Of a stretch of 64,000 nt of DNA, positions 36,330-48,929 are shown piece after piece; position 1 is the stretch's first letter; every line of letters begins with the position of its first letter. The notes below the pieces were generated by a model. It was not told where the DNA came from, did not search any database, and was given only the letters and a program-made list of their open reading frames with translations. Source of the stretch: Armillaria gallica (lineage: Eukaryota > Basidiomycota > Agaricomycetes > Agaricales > Physalacriaceae); assembly GCA_037576215.1 (NCBI GenBank), contig JBANDB010000015.1:1364001-1428000 (forward strand). Direction: 5' to 3'. Both the position numbers and the translations under genes were made by a program.

Positions 36330-37600
36330 GTCCATTCTCCTACGTTCTCGGGATATACCAGATGCCGCTGCATGCAGCGCGTATCCGGACCTCCGTTCTC
36401 CAATCGTCATCGTTAGCTCCAGGCCGCCTAATATTGGTCTCTCCAAAGTCGATGATGACAGGAGACCGATTCCCTTCCCGCAGAACGCCATTCCCGGTGA
36501 CATTGTGCAGCAAGAAGTTCTCCACACTGACGGCACGGAGCCCTGCCGTCATGTCGTTGGAAATCCTCTCGGCTTCTTGTTCTGAGACGTCGATACCTGG
36601 TTTGGGCTTCTCCATACTAACGCCGGGGATATGCTCGAGAGCGAGTCCCTTGCGCGACGTCCGTGATGGGATGAAGAGGAGTAGACTCCGGGGTAATGCA
36701 GAGACGAACGACGTCAAAAGACGGGGAATATACCGGTCTTGTAGATGACGAAGCCGATACATTTCGTAGGACCCCTCTCCCCAAATCAAGTCGACATCCA
36801 ATCCTCCCAAAGCTCCTTGTCAGGTTGGTTATCAAAATCACTAATGACCTCGAAGCAGTCGGGGATTGCACCTGCTTGAATGGTACGTCGTAGGTGATCA
36901 TGGATGGAAGACGGCACCGTATCCAACTTGTCTTTATTGCAACGATAGCCGAGCCTGCGCTTGCGGATAACCGTTTTGTGGTCAACATGAAAGGTTCCAA
37001 GCGTTTGACCACCGTGACTGCGAGAGGTTCGAAAGTAGCAGACCTTTGCGCTTGGAATTGAAAATGAAGAGTCGATCCGGGGAGATACAGTTCGTCACTG
37101 CTGCAATGTCACGATTCAACAGGAATGCAAAGGAAATCAGCCGATTAACGTACCTCTGAACTGAAGTCCAGCGTCGCCCATGTCTTACTCGAGTAAAAAG
37201 TCCTGCATGTTGTGCTAGACAATGAAGCACGTCGATAGTCGTCGTCATCACGCAAGAACCGCGCCACCGCCGTGTGTAAGGGAATCTGATCTCCTTCACG
37301 AGGAATGAATATGCAGGTCGCCACTACAACATGTATCAGAACACATACAAAGATATGGAAGGAAAGCAGATGTACCTGGAACAAAACCTCGTTTGCCTCC
37401 AGCACCAAAATCTCCCCAGAATCCCGACTATGATGAACACCATGCTTAAATAAGAATTCGGAGCCGTCGGGCAAAGACGGGATTGCACAACAACCATTGT
37501 CTCGTCTGTTCGCAGTCTCGCCTTCACCTCCCTCGTAATTGTTGGCCGAGTCGAACGGGCTTGTCGGTCGCACGGTATCCAGCCAGCTCTGTGGTTAAGA
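36330..37600 (-). pseudogene. Kinase-like gene, relic K2
   Basis: On the minus strand, from high to low coordinates: an N-terminal exon ending EANEVLFQ before GTACAT (about 37370), an exon with REGDQIPLHTAVARFLRDDD (about 37250-37310), pieces with VKRLEPF (about 37000), then YRLRHLQDRYIPRLL, EHIPGVSMEKPKPGIDVSEQ and EAERISNDM. The catalytic region reads LLHNVTGNGVLREGNRSPVI and IDFGETN. Intact relatives have HNDIHVRNVVL, so the catalytic Asp and Asn are gone while the IDFG metal site remains. Several frame changes separate the pieces. The family is the fungal protein-kinase-like/APH-like fold. Confidence 0.6.
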
Positions 37601-38240
37601 AACATATGTGAGCATTCGTCTACAGTAAGACAATAATACCGTATCTCACAACGTCACCGTCTTTATCGAAACACACTTACAACGGAGTCGAAAATGTCGC
37701 GCTGATTCAGGAAATATCAACGACGAACTGGGGCCCATTACGAGAAAGGTAACGATGGTGTCTGGTGTCGCCGAGAGGTCACGGTGTTGGCGTTGGTGTT
37801 CACTAGCTGTTCAAGTCGTGCCCGGGCCATTCCGCGGTCTATCTTGTCGTTTGTGCTTGTACATTGTTCTCATAAATTGTAGACGGTATGACTTGAGGGA
37901 CGTTGTATGGCAAGAGAAAGATCCAGGTTCGCGTCGTTAGACAAAGCCTTCCCGGGCCGGTGTTCCATTGCTTGCCGAGCCGCGGCTGTCCACGTGTAGC
38001 GAGTAGCCTCAATCCGTTCGTCTCTTGTGTTGGAAGTTAGCTGGATCCTCGAACATTGTTACCATTCACGCCCAATACCAGCCATCTTCGTTCGGAAGGG
38101 ACGACCTGATCGACATAGACCCAACTTACCTGACACCCTATGCATGAGGCCTTCAATGTGTACCGAAACCGGTCACCGTGACGGGAAGACGTGCTCACTG
38201 CTGACTCAAAGGGTGGGTGACGGAGGAAAGCTTTTAAGTT
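37600..38240. other. Intergenic stretch 5' of K2
   Basis: 37600-37960 matches 45780-46060, the 5' flank of K3 (both contain TTCAAGTCGTGCC). No gene seen. Confidence 0.35.
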
Positions 38241-38640
38241 AGGCGATTATCAGCAAGTTGAAGGTGCATGCGCAACTAGAGAGTATTGGGCGTCTCTGGA
38301 AGGCTGACCAGCTCATGGCGACGCAGACTCGATGAAGTAGGATGATCCTGGCGGGATTCGCGAATCCAAGGTTCAAACGTTAGCGATGAGCATACACAGA
38401 GGGTGCGTTAGATCGACACTTTGCAGGATTATCTCAATCAGCTTTACAGGCAACAATGGTTGACATTGGACGTTGGAGTAATTCCGTTCACCTGGCGACA
38501 TTTAGGGTGGTGCATTTCAAGGCGGCGTCTGCCATGGCATCTCCCTGTTCGGACGTTGACAAAGACATAGATGGTCTGGCTTGGCGCTGTTATTACCCAG
38601 GACAGACAGCAGAGACGTCTACCCGCAAATGGATACCGTC
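38240..38640 (-). pseudogene. F-box-like N-terminal fragment, copy 1
   Basis: The minus strand reads LLPVKLIEIILQSVDLTHPL, then CMLIANVWTLDSRI (about 38345-38450). LPxELIxxIL plus a later ALVxxxW pattern is the F-box signature of agaricomycete proteins. The upstream part 38480-38640 matches 50400-50560 and 48000-48050. No continuous gene follows. Confidence 0.4.
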
Positions 38641-39128
38641 ACGACGAAGATAGCTTTTTCTGAAGGTGATGACGCTCGCACGCTGTATTTCTGGTACGAT
38701 TATCCCAATGCCAACTCGTCTCTTCCTCTCGCGTGGCCTATGGATCTGCATAGAAGAGTGCCAGGTCACCAAAGATGGCTTATTGGAAGAGCATGGTATC
38801 GGGTTGCTTATCCAACGGCGGAGTATATGAGTTTACCTCCGAGTCTAGGGGACCCATAGGTATCGTAGGCCATACCCTGCAAACTCGGAATATTGTCTAA
38901 TTACTTGTACAGCACGACCGCGACAGCTTGGACCGAGTGTCTGTCATAAACTCGAAGAATTTTGGGGTCGAGGAGAAACGTGGGCGGTCAGCGATGACGC
39001 AATGAAAAGCCATCGGACGGCAGTAGTTTTCGGCAGCTCCTTGTCGTTAGACGACTGAAATACTCGAAGCTAATCACCTACAACAAATGCTGTTTCCATC
39101 GAAATGATCTTCGCTTCGACATCGTGAG

Positions 39129-40118
39129 ATGCAACAACTCCCTGTTGAGCTTTTAGAACATATCATTATCGAGAGCTGGAGATCGTCTTCATCTGATGAA
39201 GATAGTCCCCCTCGTCTGTTCTCTCCTCAGGCTGCCTACACGCATATCATCGCGTCTCATTCGTCGACATGTTCATTTCCTCATGCTCATATGTCGACCG
39301 TCTCTCCGATTTATTTTCCTGGAAAAGGAACAGCACTATCTATTTCGCATGGATGACTCCGAGCAGTCCATTCCCATCATATCCTCCTGCTGTCGCTCCA
39401 TGACTGCAAAGATGACTCACATTAATCATCCTAATCTCAGCGGGCCTCTCCTGTTCCATAACCACTATCTCCACAGGGTGTCGTTCATCTTTGAGGGCCT
39501 ACCGGTGCAACCAAGAATAATCCACCTACTGCCTCCCAGCGTCGACGAGATGGAGATCATTTTTGTCTACAACGACCAAGACCCGATGTATCATCCGAGG
39601 CTTTCAATGAATTCGCAGCGGTAGTTTGAAGACGGCGCATTGATTAATTTTATTTTGCCTGCTGTGCGCAAGCTCACTATCAAAGGGGTCGGTCGACTCT
39701 GCTTTCCTGTTCACCGACAAGTGGAGGTGTCCTATCCTCGAGACACTTATAACGGAAGACTATATCGGGATCCAAGTCACTCGGTCAGTGATCACACATA
39801 CTCCGGAAGTCAATGTCGAGAGCCAGGAGGCACGACTGGAAGAGCTCAGTCCATGGAGGCACACTCTGGACAGTTGGATCTTCTAGGTCATCGGGACGTT
39901 GCGCACTACTGTGGAAGGCGTGTATGCGGAGCGATCTTCTCCAAAGCGCTGTGGAGCATGAAAACGCCACAAGGCTGCTAGAATGCACAAAGGATACGAC
40001 TGAGGATGATTGCCGTGGTGGGGTGAGAGGTGGAGAAGAGCTTAAGGAGGGTACGTTGGCCAGAATTCAGAGCCTGCTAGACAGCGTGGTTAATGATACT
40101 AGAATCTGCGAGACTTGA
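39129..40118 (+). pseudogene. F-box protein gene, frame-broken
   Basis: Begins MQQLPVELLEHIIIESWRSS, a typical F-box helix start (LPxELLEHIIIE.W). The frame then shifts: continuing text SRLIRRHVHFLMLICRPSLR is found in a different frame from 39196, and PRIIHLLPPSVDEMEIIFVY follows up to 39624. After a further shift, SDLLQSAVEHENATRLLECT (about 39930-39990) resembles ILLQSAVEYEGITWPLECTR near 46880. At least two frameshifts separate the pieces, so I call a pseudogene of an F-box/hypothetical protein. Confidence 0.45.
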
Positions 40119-40507
40119 CTCAGTGCTGTATGATCATGTAAACTGGCTGTTCCTTTTCCGTTGAAAAAGCCGCGGTTTGTCATGATCGTCCCTGCTGTCT
40201 TCAACTTTGTATGCATATGGTTCTTATTCTCTGTGATAAACATGATAGAGATTAACAGCAAGACCCCGTAATAGATAACATCGTCGACTGATTAATGGCA
40301 CTGTCAGTAATGTTCTAATGGTCCGATAGATTCACTTGCCTTCTACATTTGTTCTACATTCTACACCTCACACCGCCGAGTTGATTCTCAATGTGAATCG
40401 TTGACTACTATACCTTCTTGTGATGGTTGGCCGGAATTCAAGAATTCCTGGAATTTTAGATGTTCCGCAATCTATCCTCAATGAGCCCGGGGAAGTCAAC
40501 TATGGTG
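40119..40507. other. Spacer, then conserved 3' flank of DUF6535 copy 3
   Basis: From about 40430 the sequence matches the region downstream of the other DUF6535 genes (AATTCCTGGAATTTTAGATG). Nothing else is seen. Confidence 0.4.
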
Positions 40508-43310
40508 TCAAACGTCAACGTACCTTTGAATATTCCAATGGGTTGGGTACCCCATCGCTATGTCATTGTTAGAACGGGAATCTGAATCAACAAAGAAACC
40601 CGGGCTCACCTAGACGAACCGGGAGAATATATATCAAGCAGCCAAGGTAGCTTGTCTACTTCCGTATGCACCCCGTAATCATAGTGTGGTAGAGACTCAT
40701 CGAAATCAGTATAATCCAACCTCCTCTGCAGCTCCTTGATCACAACGATGGCCAGGACACGTCTAAGAAAGTCCCATTGGCGGAAATGCTCCCCTGATGC
40801 CCATTGTATTAGTCGCAAAATGTGCTCTTGCCAAGGCACGATGGAATGGCCCTCCACCCACGCATAGAGGATGCGCTCACGGTGTCTGTTAATGAGACGC
40901 AACATGATATCAACGATTATATTGATCTGATCTGCAGGGTCAGATGGGTTAAACTCATGACGCGAATGACGCAGCATCCTCCCTAGTCTCTCCTCCCTGC
41001 CAACAGGGTCGCTGTCAGCTTCCAAAAAAAATATCCCTTGTAATACATCTGGGAACCGAAATTCGAAAGTCATCCATATCCCGCGTGCAGATATTTCAAT
41101 GACATCGACATCAGAACCCTCGGAGTCAGAGGAAAGCAGGGAGAAAAGCCCAGCAAGGGGCCCTAAAATGGGGTCGCGCCATAAAACAGAAGGACCATCC
41201 GGGTCGAGACCAAGAATACCTTTGATGATGGCGAGAGCAGTTTCGATTACCTCCTTTCGATCTGAGGCATGCGATGAGTCGAGCAATCTCTGATGTATCC
41301 GAGGGATAAGTGAAAGCATGATGCCAAGGTGGTGGCGGAAAGTGCGGGCACTAGAGGAATCGGTATTGGTATAGGTACCATGAGTCCGATAATACCCCCA
41401 GCATGCCAATAACTTGTCTAAGATGTACCCCTTCATCTCATCTGTAAGATTGTCGATAGTCGTGGGGTCCTCGCTCTTATGTGTAGTCGACGGACTCGCA
41501 AGGATTTTCATAAATTCAAGCTCTAATCCCAGAGCACTATGGCCGACGGGTGGGGGGGAGACGACGATATCAACTAGTATCTTCCACACCGCTGGTTGCA
41601 AGGTGAGGGAAGAGCGTTCCGGGCCTCGAAGGATTCCGAGAAAAACAGATGATGCTTCCTTGTAAGCGGTCATGGAGTACAGTATCGCTTTTAGCTGCTC
41701 ATTGGAACATTTATCTATGGGATGACCGCGAAGGAGCGACAACGCTCGCAAATAGAGCTCCAATTCTACAAGTTCGCTTTCAGCGCTAGGAGATGGCACA
41801 TGTCCTTTTATGCGGCCTATATGTTGGCACAGAGATATTACAGATGTGGATATATATTTATCCGGAAGACATTTCGCAGTGTCGACTGTCATTCCAGAAA
41901 TGGCTTGCAGTACACTTTGATGCACCGATGCGTTAGAGGTGGAGGAATGCAGCCATATAACCGATTGTGCATCTGTCATCGTGGCATACAGCTGAACGTA
42001 ATCGTGCTCGATTTCCTTCAGAGTGGGAATCTTTTGGGGGGAAGGGATTAAACGTAAACTCTCCTGCCTTTCCCGTTGTTCCTGCCTTTTCAACTCTTCC
42101 CGCCTTCTCTGGTGAATCCGTGGGTCAAAATTGCGGTCGCGGCCAAAGACGCGAGTATACGGATAGCATCGCATGACGCGGACACAGTATCGGATACGCG
42201 GAATAAGATAGCTGCTGCTGTATTGATACAAACGGAAGGCATATTGATGCAAACAGTGGATGCATTGACAAAGACGGTGAACATAAAGTGTTAATGGGAC
42301 CTTGTACGGACAGTAGGGATGGATGCAGGGGAGGATTAGGGCTATAACGTAGGCCATATATGTCGCTGCACCGATAATAGATACCAGCCAAGCCACTTTC
42401 ATTCCCAAAGAGAAGAGGAATAATGTGAGGCCAGCAAAAAAGACTGCCAACGAAACATGAAGGAGGACCGGAAGCAAGCCGATGATCGTCGGTACCTGCC
42501 ATGTCTGTAGTCCAGCATATCGCATATGTCGGATTCTTGCGCGATCGCGCGCGGAGCTGTCGGAGACAATAGCGGTGTATTGGTGGAGCCACTGCTTTAC
42601 CAAGACGGCGACGAGGGCAGTGATAAGGCTGAGAGTCAGACTCACGAACCACAAGCTGTTCATCCACTCATCGGAACGGCTGGGAGAGAAAAAGGCAGTA
42701 GGGGATGAAGGGATAGAGGGTTGGGAACCATTCGACGCAGTAGCCTTGAGGATTTCAAAGAGAAGGAGCATGGATGCCTCGTTATAATCTGGCTGCATGT
42801 TTTGCGACGTTTGGACCACAAATGTTGTGAGTACCGCAGAGAAAAGACCAGCCTATATTATTATCATTAGACTTGAGCCTGACTTTTCAAGGAAACATGA
42901 GACGTACAAAAACAAGCAGGACATCGATAGTATCTCGCCATTCTGCCAACATATTGGCATCAAAATCGGCCGCTTCTTCGTTGTAGATGGGCCATATTCG
43001 TGCATTATCGGATATTTCTTGGCCATGAGGATCGGGAGGGTAGCGCGCCTTATAGTTGCGCGGAGTAGCTCCTGAAGTCATTTAAATATCACAGCGGAAA
43101 AGTTAAGATGACCAGACACACCGATTCCCCACGAATGCAGGTGGCTCCTGTTCAGTCCGAAAAATGTCCCGCTTGAGACGTTGCTTTGGAAACGAGTGCC
43201 TTCAGCGGCAGCCGCTGCAGGGGCACCAATGTCGCCTGCTGGTGGACGAGGCGGGTCCCCAGTGCGACTCTCAGATGAGTCCAGTGTTTCAGCTGCGCAG
43301 TGAAGCTGCA
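40508..43310 (-). CDS. DUF6535-type membrane protein, copy 3 (divergent)
   Basis: Exons 43122 to about 43310, 42908-43071, 40610-42852 and 40508-40523. The DUF6535 signature (RIWPIYNEEAADFDANMLAE, WRDTIDVLLVF) and membrane segments are kept, but the rest is the most diverged of the four. It has an Arg/Glu-rich insert (HQRRREELKRQEQRERQESL, around 42070-42120) and extra Tyr/Arg-rich text after the membrane region. The first exon reads ...SSGTFFGLNRSHLHSWGIG but has no in-frame ATG before an upstream TAA. The start is therefore in an exon I could not place beyond a TTTCTGCAG acceptor near 43306, or is lost. From the second exon on, no stop or shift is visible. Confidence 0.75.
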
Positions 43311-44640
43311 GAAACGAGACGAGAGATTAAAGTAGTATGGCTAAGTATCCGATGAATATTGCTTGAGATACAAGACAAGAAATCTTTGATTTCTTGGGTT
43401 TGGGAAGAGAGCACTCGGTTTCGAGGGGACTATCAGTCGAGCAGAGGGGGAAACGGCGATGAAACAGGTTCCGGGATGAATACTGGGATGAAGGAGTGAA
43501 GCTTATAGTATTGCAAGCCAAGAAATCAGTTGTTCAGATATCTGAAATCTGAGCAGCTAAAAAGGCGTAGCCGCAGCGTCAGACTGGCAGGTGCTACCCA
43601 AATAAAGAAGGGAGTAAGTACTAAGTGGGTGGGTCAACGGAGGGGGAAGAAAGGACGGAGAGCGAAGGAAGGATGGAGTGACTTGGAGAAAGACGACAAA
43701 GAGAGATCGAAGTGAAAATACTATTGCACGGAATAGCGATCGCGTTGTTTGGCTTACTTCATTGAGCCAAACATTTGGGGAAACGCGGATGACTCTATTT
43801 CACTGTACTTTACTTGGCCAGTTACAGAGATTGAGCCGTTCGTTTCTCATGCCAGTATTTTGTGGTACAAAGTCAGACTGTTGAGTTGGCATCCAAAATT
43901 TGACGGCAATAGGGCTTACTGTCAATGATGATGGTAGCCGTAAAGGAACGCTCGCCGCGTGTTCGAATGCAGTTGTGCTTTCATCATGCCGAGGAAATCC
44001 GTCGACGATCCGGGTCCTCCGAAAGATAGTGAGCAACGATGCTCGAAATGTATCCAATTCATGGCGAATGCCATTCGTGCATCCGAATATAATTGACTGT
44101 AGTAAGGTATCTCAAAGCCTCCATGGGCGGGTCGTCAGACCGTCTTTAGGGGCCCAAAATAGAGCCGGAGAAACATAACGGAAGACTCGGAAGAGTAGCA
44201 GTCGATGAAATAGCAGGCAAATATAAGAGTGTGATCGAGGGAGTCCAGTATGATGACTACAGATTCAGCAGGATGCGGAATGGCTATAACCAAGCGACAA
44301 GGTCGGTAAACTCAGTCCCTGAACAGGCTTGGATCAGACCGGAAATCCGTACTCATACGAGAGATCCTACGGCTAGAAATGCCTCAGTCACTGTTCGCTT
44401 CTCCTCCTGGAAAGCCCAAGATACACTCTCGCCCCCGTCATTGTTGTACCGCACCCCATGATTATCCTCCTCGCCCAAGTATACGGTGGCCTGAGGCTTG
44501 ACTTCATTCCTTTGATGGGCCTGTCCGTGGACTTCGCTGCACGGCATCATGTACAACGCATTTATACGATGCCGCAGCTTCAAGTATCCTCTCTTCCTCA
44601 CCCTCCACTATCATTAGCCATAAGTAAGCCTTTCATTCTC
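43311..44640. other. Unassigned stretch upstream of DUF6535 copy 3
   Basis: This flank does not resemble block P of the other copies. A few open frames of 60-90 codons overlap on both strands without motifs. The GTGGGTGGGTCAA at about 43625 also occurs in the insertion at 32150. No gene called. Confidence 0.3.
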
Positions 44641-45790
44641 GTCGGGATGTTGTATTAGATTGAGTGTGCAGCTTGCAGTTCTCCGCCTCGATGGCACGGA
44701 GCCCGGCCATCACGTTGCTGGATATCCTCTCGGCATCTTGTTCTGAGACTCGATGCCCGGTATGGGCTTCTCCATGCTGACGCAGGGGATATACCCGAGG
44801 GCAAGTCCTTGCGCGACATCTGTGATGGGATGAAGAGGAGTGGACTCCGGCGTAATGCAGAGACGAACGACGTCGAAAAGACGGGTAATATATCGGTCTT
44901 GCAGACGACGCAAAAGCCGATACGTGTCGTGGGACCCCATCTTCCCAAACCAAGTCGAGATCTTCCACATCCACTCCTCCCAAGGCTCCTTGTCAGGCCC
45001 GTAGTCAAAATCGCTTATGACAATCTGGAATGGCACCGGTTAGGACATCACGGACGGCGTCGTGAGTAAGTATCGATAGAAGATGTCCACGACATCGTAT
45101 CCAACTTGTCCTTATTGCAACGATAGCCGAGCTTGCGCTTGAGGATAACCTTTCCATGGTCAGAGTGTCGCTGGGTAGGGTAGGCTGGACTAGTAGGGCC
45201 GCGGCAGATGTGAAAGGCTGGAAACATTTGATAACCGTCACTGCGAGAGGTTCGAAGGTGTCGGAGCCTTGTGCTTGGAACTGAAAGTGGAGGATCGATA
45301 CGAGGAGACAGTTTGTCATCGCTAGAATATCACAATTCAACAGGAATGCAAAGAAAATCAGCCGATCAACGTACCTCTGAACTGAAATCCAGCGTCACCT
45401 ATAGTTCCGTCGAGTAAAAAGTCTTACATATCGTGTCAAACGTGCACGTCGAAGGTCGTCGTCGTCCGCGCCACCACCGCGTGTAAGGGAATCTGGTCTC
45501 CTTCACGAAGAATGGATATACGGGTCACCACTGCAATGTGCATCAGACACACACACAACGATATGAAAGGAAGGCAGACGTACCTGAAACACAACCTCGT
45601 TTGCCTCCACCGAACTCTCCCCAGAATCCCGATTACGATCCTTGGACTCTTCGGAGACATCGGGCAAAGACGAGATTGCACAACCACCATTGCCTTGTCT
45701 GTTCACAGTCTCGCCTTCATCTACCTCGTAATTGTTGACGGAGTCGAACAGGCATGTCGGTATTCACCAGCTCTGTGGTAGGGAACATCT
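44640..45790 (-). pseudogene. Kinase-like gene, relic K3, cut before the catalytic loop
   Basis: From high to low coordinates: NRQGNGGCAISSLPDVSEES (about 45640-45700), EANEVVFQ with a GTACGT donor, the exon RISILREGDQIPLHAVVART (about 45470-45530), FEPLAVTVIKCFQPF (about 45210-45270), EPWEEWMWKISTWFGKMGSH (about 44925-44985), RLLRRLQDRYITRLFDVVRL and CITPESTPLHPITDVAQGLA. The text ends at AIEAENC (about 44670), where the catalytic loop should begin; the following sequence is unrelated. At least two frame changes. The exon order defines the family's N-terminal structure, colinear with K2. Confidence 0.6.
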
Positions 45791-46558
45791 GTGAGCATTC
45801 GTCTACAGTAAGATTGTACCGTAACTCACATCGTCACCGTCTCCACCGAAACATCCTTACAACGGAGTCAGAAACTTCGCGGATTCAGAGTATATCGATG
45901 TTGGAAGGAGCCTAGGGAAAGGTAATGGTGATGTTGCTGAGAGGTGGTCGCTGTTCAAGTCGTGCCTGGGCCGTTTGGCGCTCTTTGCCCTAGACACTTA
46001 TGTAAGCAAACAGTCTACTTAATCTTTTCATACGCCCACTATCGTTATCGTTCCAATTCAATCACTCCTCCAGGATCCCGAATAAATGCTGTGACCCCAG
46101 GCCGTTCTGTGGCTTATGTGAGGAGAGTCACTTCAGCTTCACCGTTCGTAGATGTAAGTAGTCATTTATCTAAGTGGACCCTAACAGTCTTCGGCATATG
46201 CTCAAACTTCGATAGGATGCGAAACTAAGATTTACTTTGGCTTCATGAACGGCCGAATCATCTCGAGTCTGTACAATGACTCTGCACCTTATATCGGAGC
46301 GCAAGACGTCTGCAAAACATTGTACTGAAATATTCTTCTGATATTCTCAAGGAATCTTAAGTTCATGTTGGTACAGGCAGCCGAAAATTATCTTCAAGAC
46401 GATGCCGAACTTCGTCAGGGTACTATCCACCGTGGGATCAAAAGACTCGGTCTTGATATCGATAGCATCATGATGAAACGACAGTCCCACTGTCACTTCG
46501 TAGACAGATCATGCCAGCTACCGACAATTAATTCACCGCGCCTGCTCTCAAGGGAGGA
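45791..46558. other. Unassigned stretch
   Basis: 45791-46060 is related to the flank 37600-37900 upstream of K2. The rest shows no gene. Confidence 0.3.
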
Positions 46559-47099
46559 ATGCCGGCGTGGTATGAGGTTGGTTTCATTCTCATCGCCGTC
46601 GATATCTCATTGATAGCTCTCGCGGGTTGTGGACTACGGATTGGGGTTTCCCTGTCACAAATATGGGGAATACCTGATGTCGTCAGGCGATGGGTAAGGG
46701 AGGAGGCACCAGAGATGGAATATTTCCTCAGACACTTCACGGGACAAGCCGTCGACGCTCTTTTGGGGAAAGGGGAAGTTGCGCATTACTTCAATGCGTA
46801 CGAAGTTGACGTCGTCTTTATCAGTGAAGGAGTGTATGCTTGCAGGGGTATATTTCGGCGCGTACTCAGAGGCGATCCTCCTCCAGAGCGCTGTGGAGTA
46901 CGAAGGCATCACGTGGCCGCTAGAATGCACACGCATGACGCAAGGAAGTTCAAGTACAAAGAACGATTGGGACGCGAGAACGTTGTTGGCAAACGAGATG
47001 AAGCGGTTCGGGGTGGGAATCAGTTGGAATACGGTGGTCGATATTAACGGCGTCGAGAGCGATGTGCCAAGGAATGAGCCGAAAGGCATTTATGTCTAG
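46559..47099 (+). pseudogene. Hypothetical protein fragment related to the 3' part of the F-box gene at 39-40 kb
   Basis: An open frame of 162 codons contains a hydrophobic stretch (VGFILIAVDISLIALAGCGL), then WVREEAPEMEYFLRHFTGQA. Around 46850-46910 the homologous text switches frame to ILLQSAVEYEGITWPLECTR, also found near 39930, so a shift has occurred. No named domain. It may be the C-terminal half of a duplicated F-box-type gene. Confidence 0.35.
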
Positions 47100-47700
47100 T
47101 ATTCGATTGATGCTCTAGCCAGCGAGCTGGCTATGCAATTCAACGTGCTATGGGCCAGCGTATGAGAACGTACGGAGGACAATTGTACGTTTCTATTTAC
47201 CATTTCTCTAGCAATTCTAATCTCGACATAGTAGGCTGTCTCGGATCATGAATGCATACGAAGACGACAAAATGTTTTCCTTAGATCTCATTGGAGCAGT
47301 AGGTACCTTCGCCAGGCTATATGGCAGGAAGTAGCTGCTAATCCGACGTAGCATTTGACATATTTCAATAGAGATACCGTTTTTTAAAGTTTGTGAGGTC
47401 CTGTTATCTGTATATCGCCCGAAATAGAGACGCTATAAGTAACTCGAGGAACGAAATATAGCACAAGATTGAAGAGAGATCTGTGTCGCCGCCGGTCCAG
47501 GGTGCTTGCCAAGCCACGGCTACCCACGTGTACCGAGAAGCCTCCAGATCTCTGATCTGAGGTTCGTTCGCCTCTCTTGCTCCTCCAACATCGTTACCAT
47601 TCGTGCTCAATGCTAGCTGTCCCTCCGTTCAGCAAGGGCGACCAAATCATCACAGACTCCGCTCACCGTGACTGCCACGAGATCTCTATGCGTGAGGCGT
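47100..47700. other. Unassigned stretch
   Basis: AT-rich sequence with no supported gene. 47500-47700 is related to 37960-38170. Confidence 0.3.
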
Positions 47701-47769
47701 ACCGAAACCGAGTGCGGGAAGTGTGCTGACTCAAAGGGGCTCTATGGGAGGAGAGTCTCCGTGGTTTCT

Positions 47770-48010
47770 GGCAAGTTGGGCGATATCAGCAAGCTGAGGG
47801 CGTATGTGCGACCCGAGAGTCTGGACAACTACATGATGAGATATCTCGTGTACCGACCACGGCGATATGGAATGGAGCTGCGGGAGAGGAGTATTCGTGA
47901 AGCTAGGGTCCAAACTTTAGCGATGAGCATGCAGTGATGGTACGCTACGTCGATACCTTTCTCAGGATTATCTCAATCAGCTCTACAGGCAGCACCATCC
48001 TCCATGGTCG
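47770..48010 (-). pseudogene. F-box-like N-terminal fragment, copy 2
   Basis: The minus strand reads MVLPVELIEIILRKVST (about 47953-48003), an F-box start, and after a shift LIAKVWTLASRILL (about 47890-47940), which is the ALVxxxW helix. The flanks match 38240-38460. No longer frame remains. Confidence 0.45.
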
Positions 48011-48239
48011 ACATTGGAGCTTGGAGCAATTCTGTTCGCCTGACGACTTATAAGTTTTACGTGTGTCGAATCTTTGCTGAGCACCGTCGGATTTTCGGCA
48101 ACCCTCTAGTTCACAACGGTCATCAGCTCTGCAAGCGTCCACGGAAGAACGAGCCAACGGCTAGCCATACCAAGGTCTACGCCGAACATCTGGCTCTTCC
48201 TTCACCGATGCACCATTCCCTTTGCCCGATCCCAATCCG

Positions 48240-48600
48240 TGTCCAAAACTTTCTCAAACCCCTTTATCTGCCAGAACACCCCAGGATTGTCGTATCGAGG
48301 GTCCGGCAACTCAAAGGGTGTAGCATTCTTCTTCCATCCCCATCCCCAAGAGCTCTCCTCGCATTCCGCCTATCGTGGCGCCCTTCAACAATATCCTCCA
48401 CTCCTCGTCGCTGAATGCGGGTCTTCTGACGATGGCGAATCCAAAGTCGACGATGACTGGAGAGTCTCGCAAAATGACGTTCCACACAGTTCTCCGCCTC
48501 AATGGTATGGTACATGTCCATCACTCGGCTGGAGATTGCCTCAGCTTCCTGCTGGTAGACGACGACACCGGGCTTGAGATCCTCCATGTTTACGCCACCA
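48240..48600 (-). pseudogene. Kinase-like gene, relic K4
   Basis: Reads MEDLKPGVVVYQQEAEAISS, RVMDMYHTIEAENC, then in another frame VWNVILRDSPVIVDFGFAIV and RRPAFSDEEWR. Compared with the copy at 61.4 kb, the catalytic loop (HNDIHVRN) is deleted between AENC and NVILRD, while the VDFG motif remains. Both lobes outside this core are missing. Adjacent to an F-box fragment on the same strand, as at K2. Confidence 0.55.
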
Positions 48601-48929
48601 CCATTTTCGAAACTCAGTCCTTGGACATGAGGTGGAGAGGTTCAGGGTCGGACGTTATGGATAGACGGACGACACCATGGAGCGGAAATCATATCAGCGT
48701 ATATCAATCTCCGCCAGTTCTCTCTATCCCGACATATGCCTCGCTGCTTGAAGGAGCATCTGCGTTAGTCGAAGAGGAATCAAGAGCCACGTTGATTGAT
48801 ATGTTCCAGGTCATAGGACGTTGGACGAGCATCGAGCATCCTCTTTCCTCCAACCATCTCGACGACAGTTGCCCCAACCCTCTGCTGGTAGTCGTCCTCA
48901 TCTCGAACGCGATACGTCACCTTGGCGCA

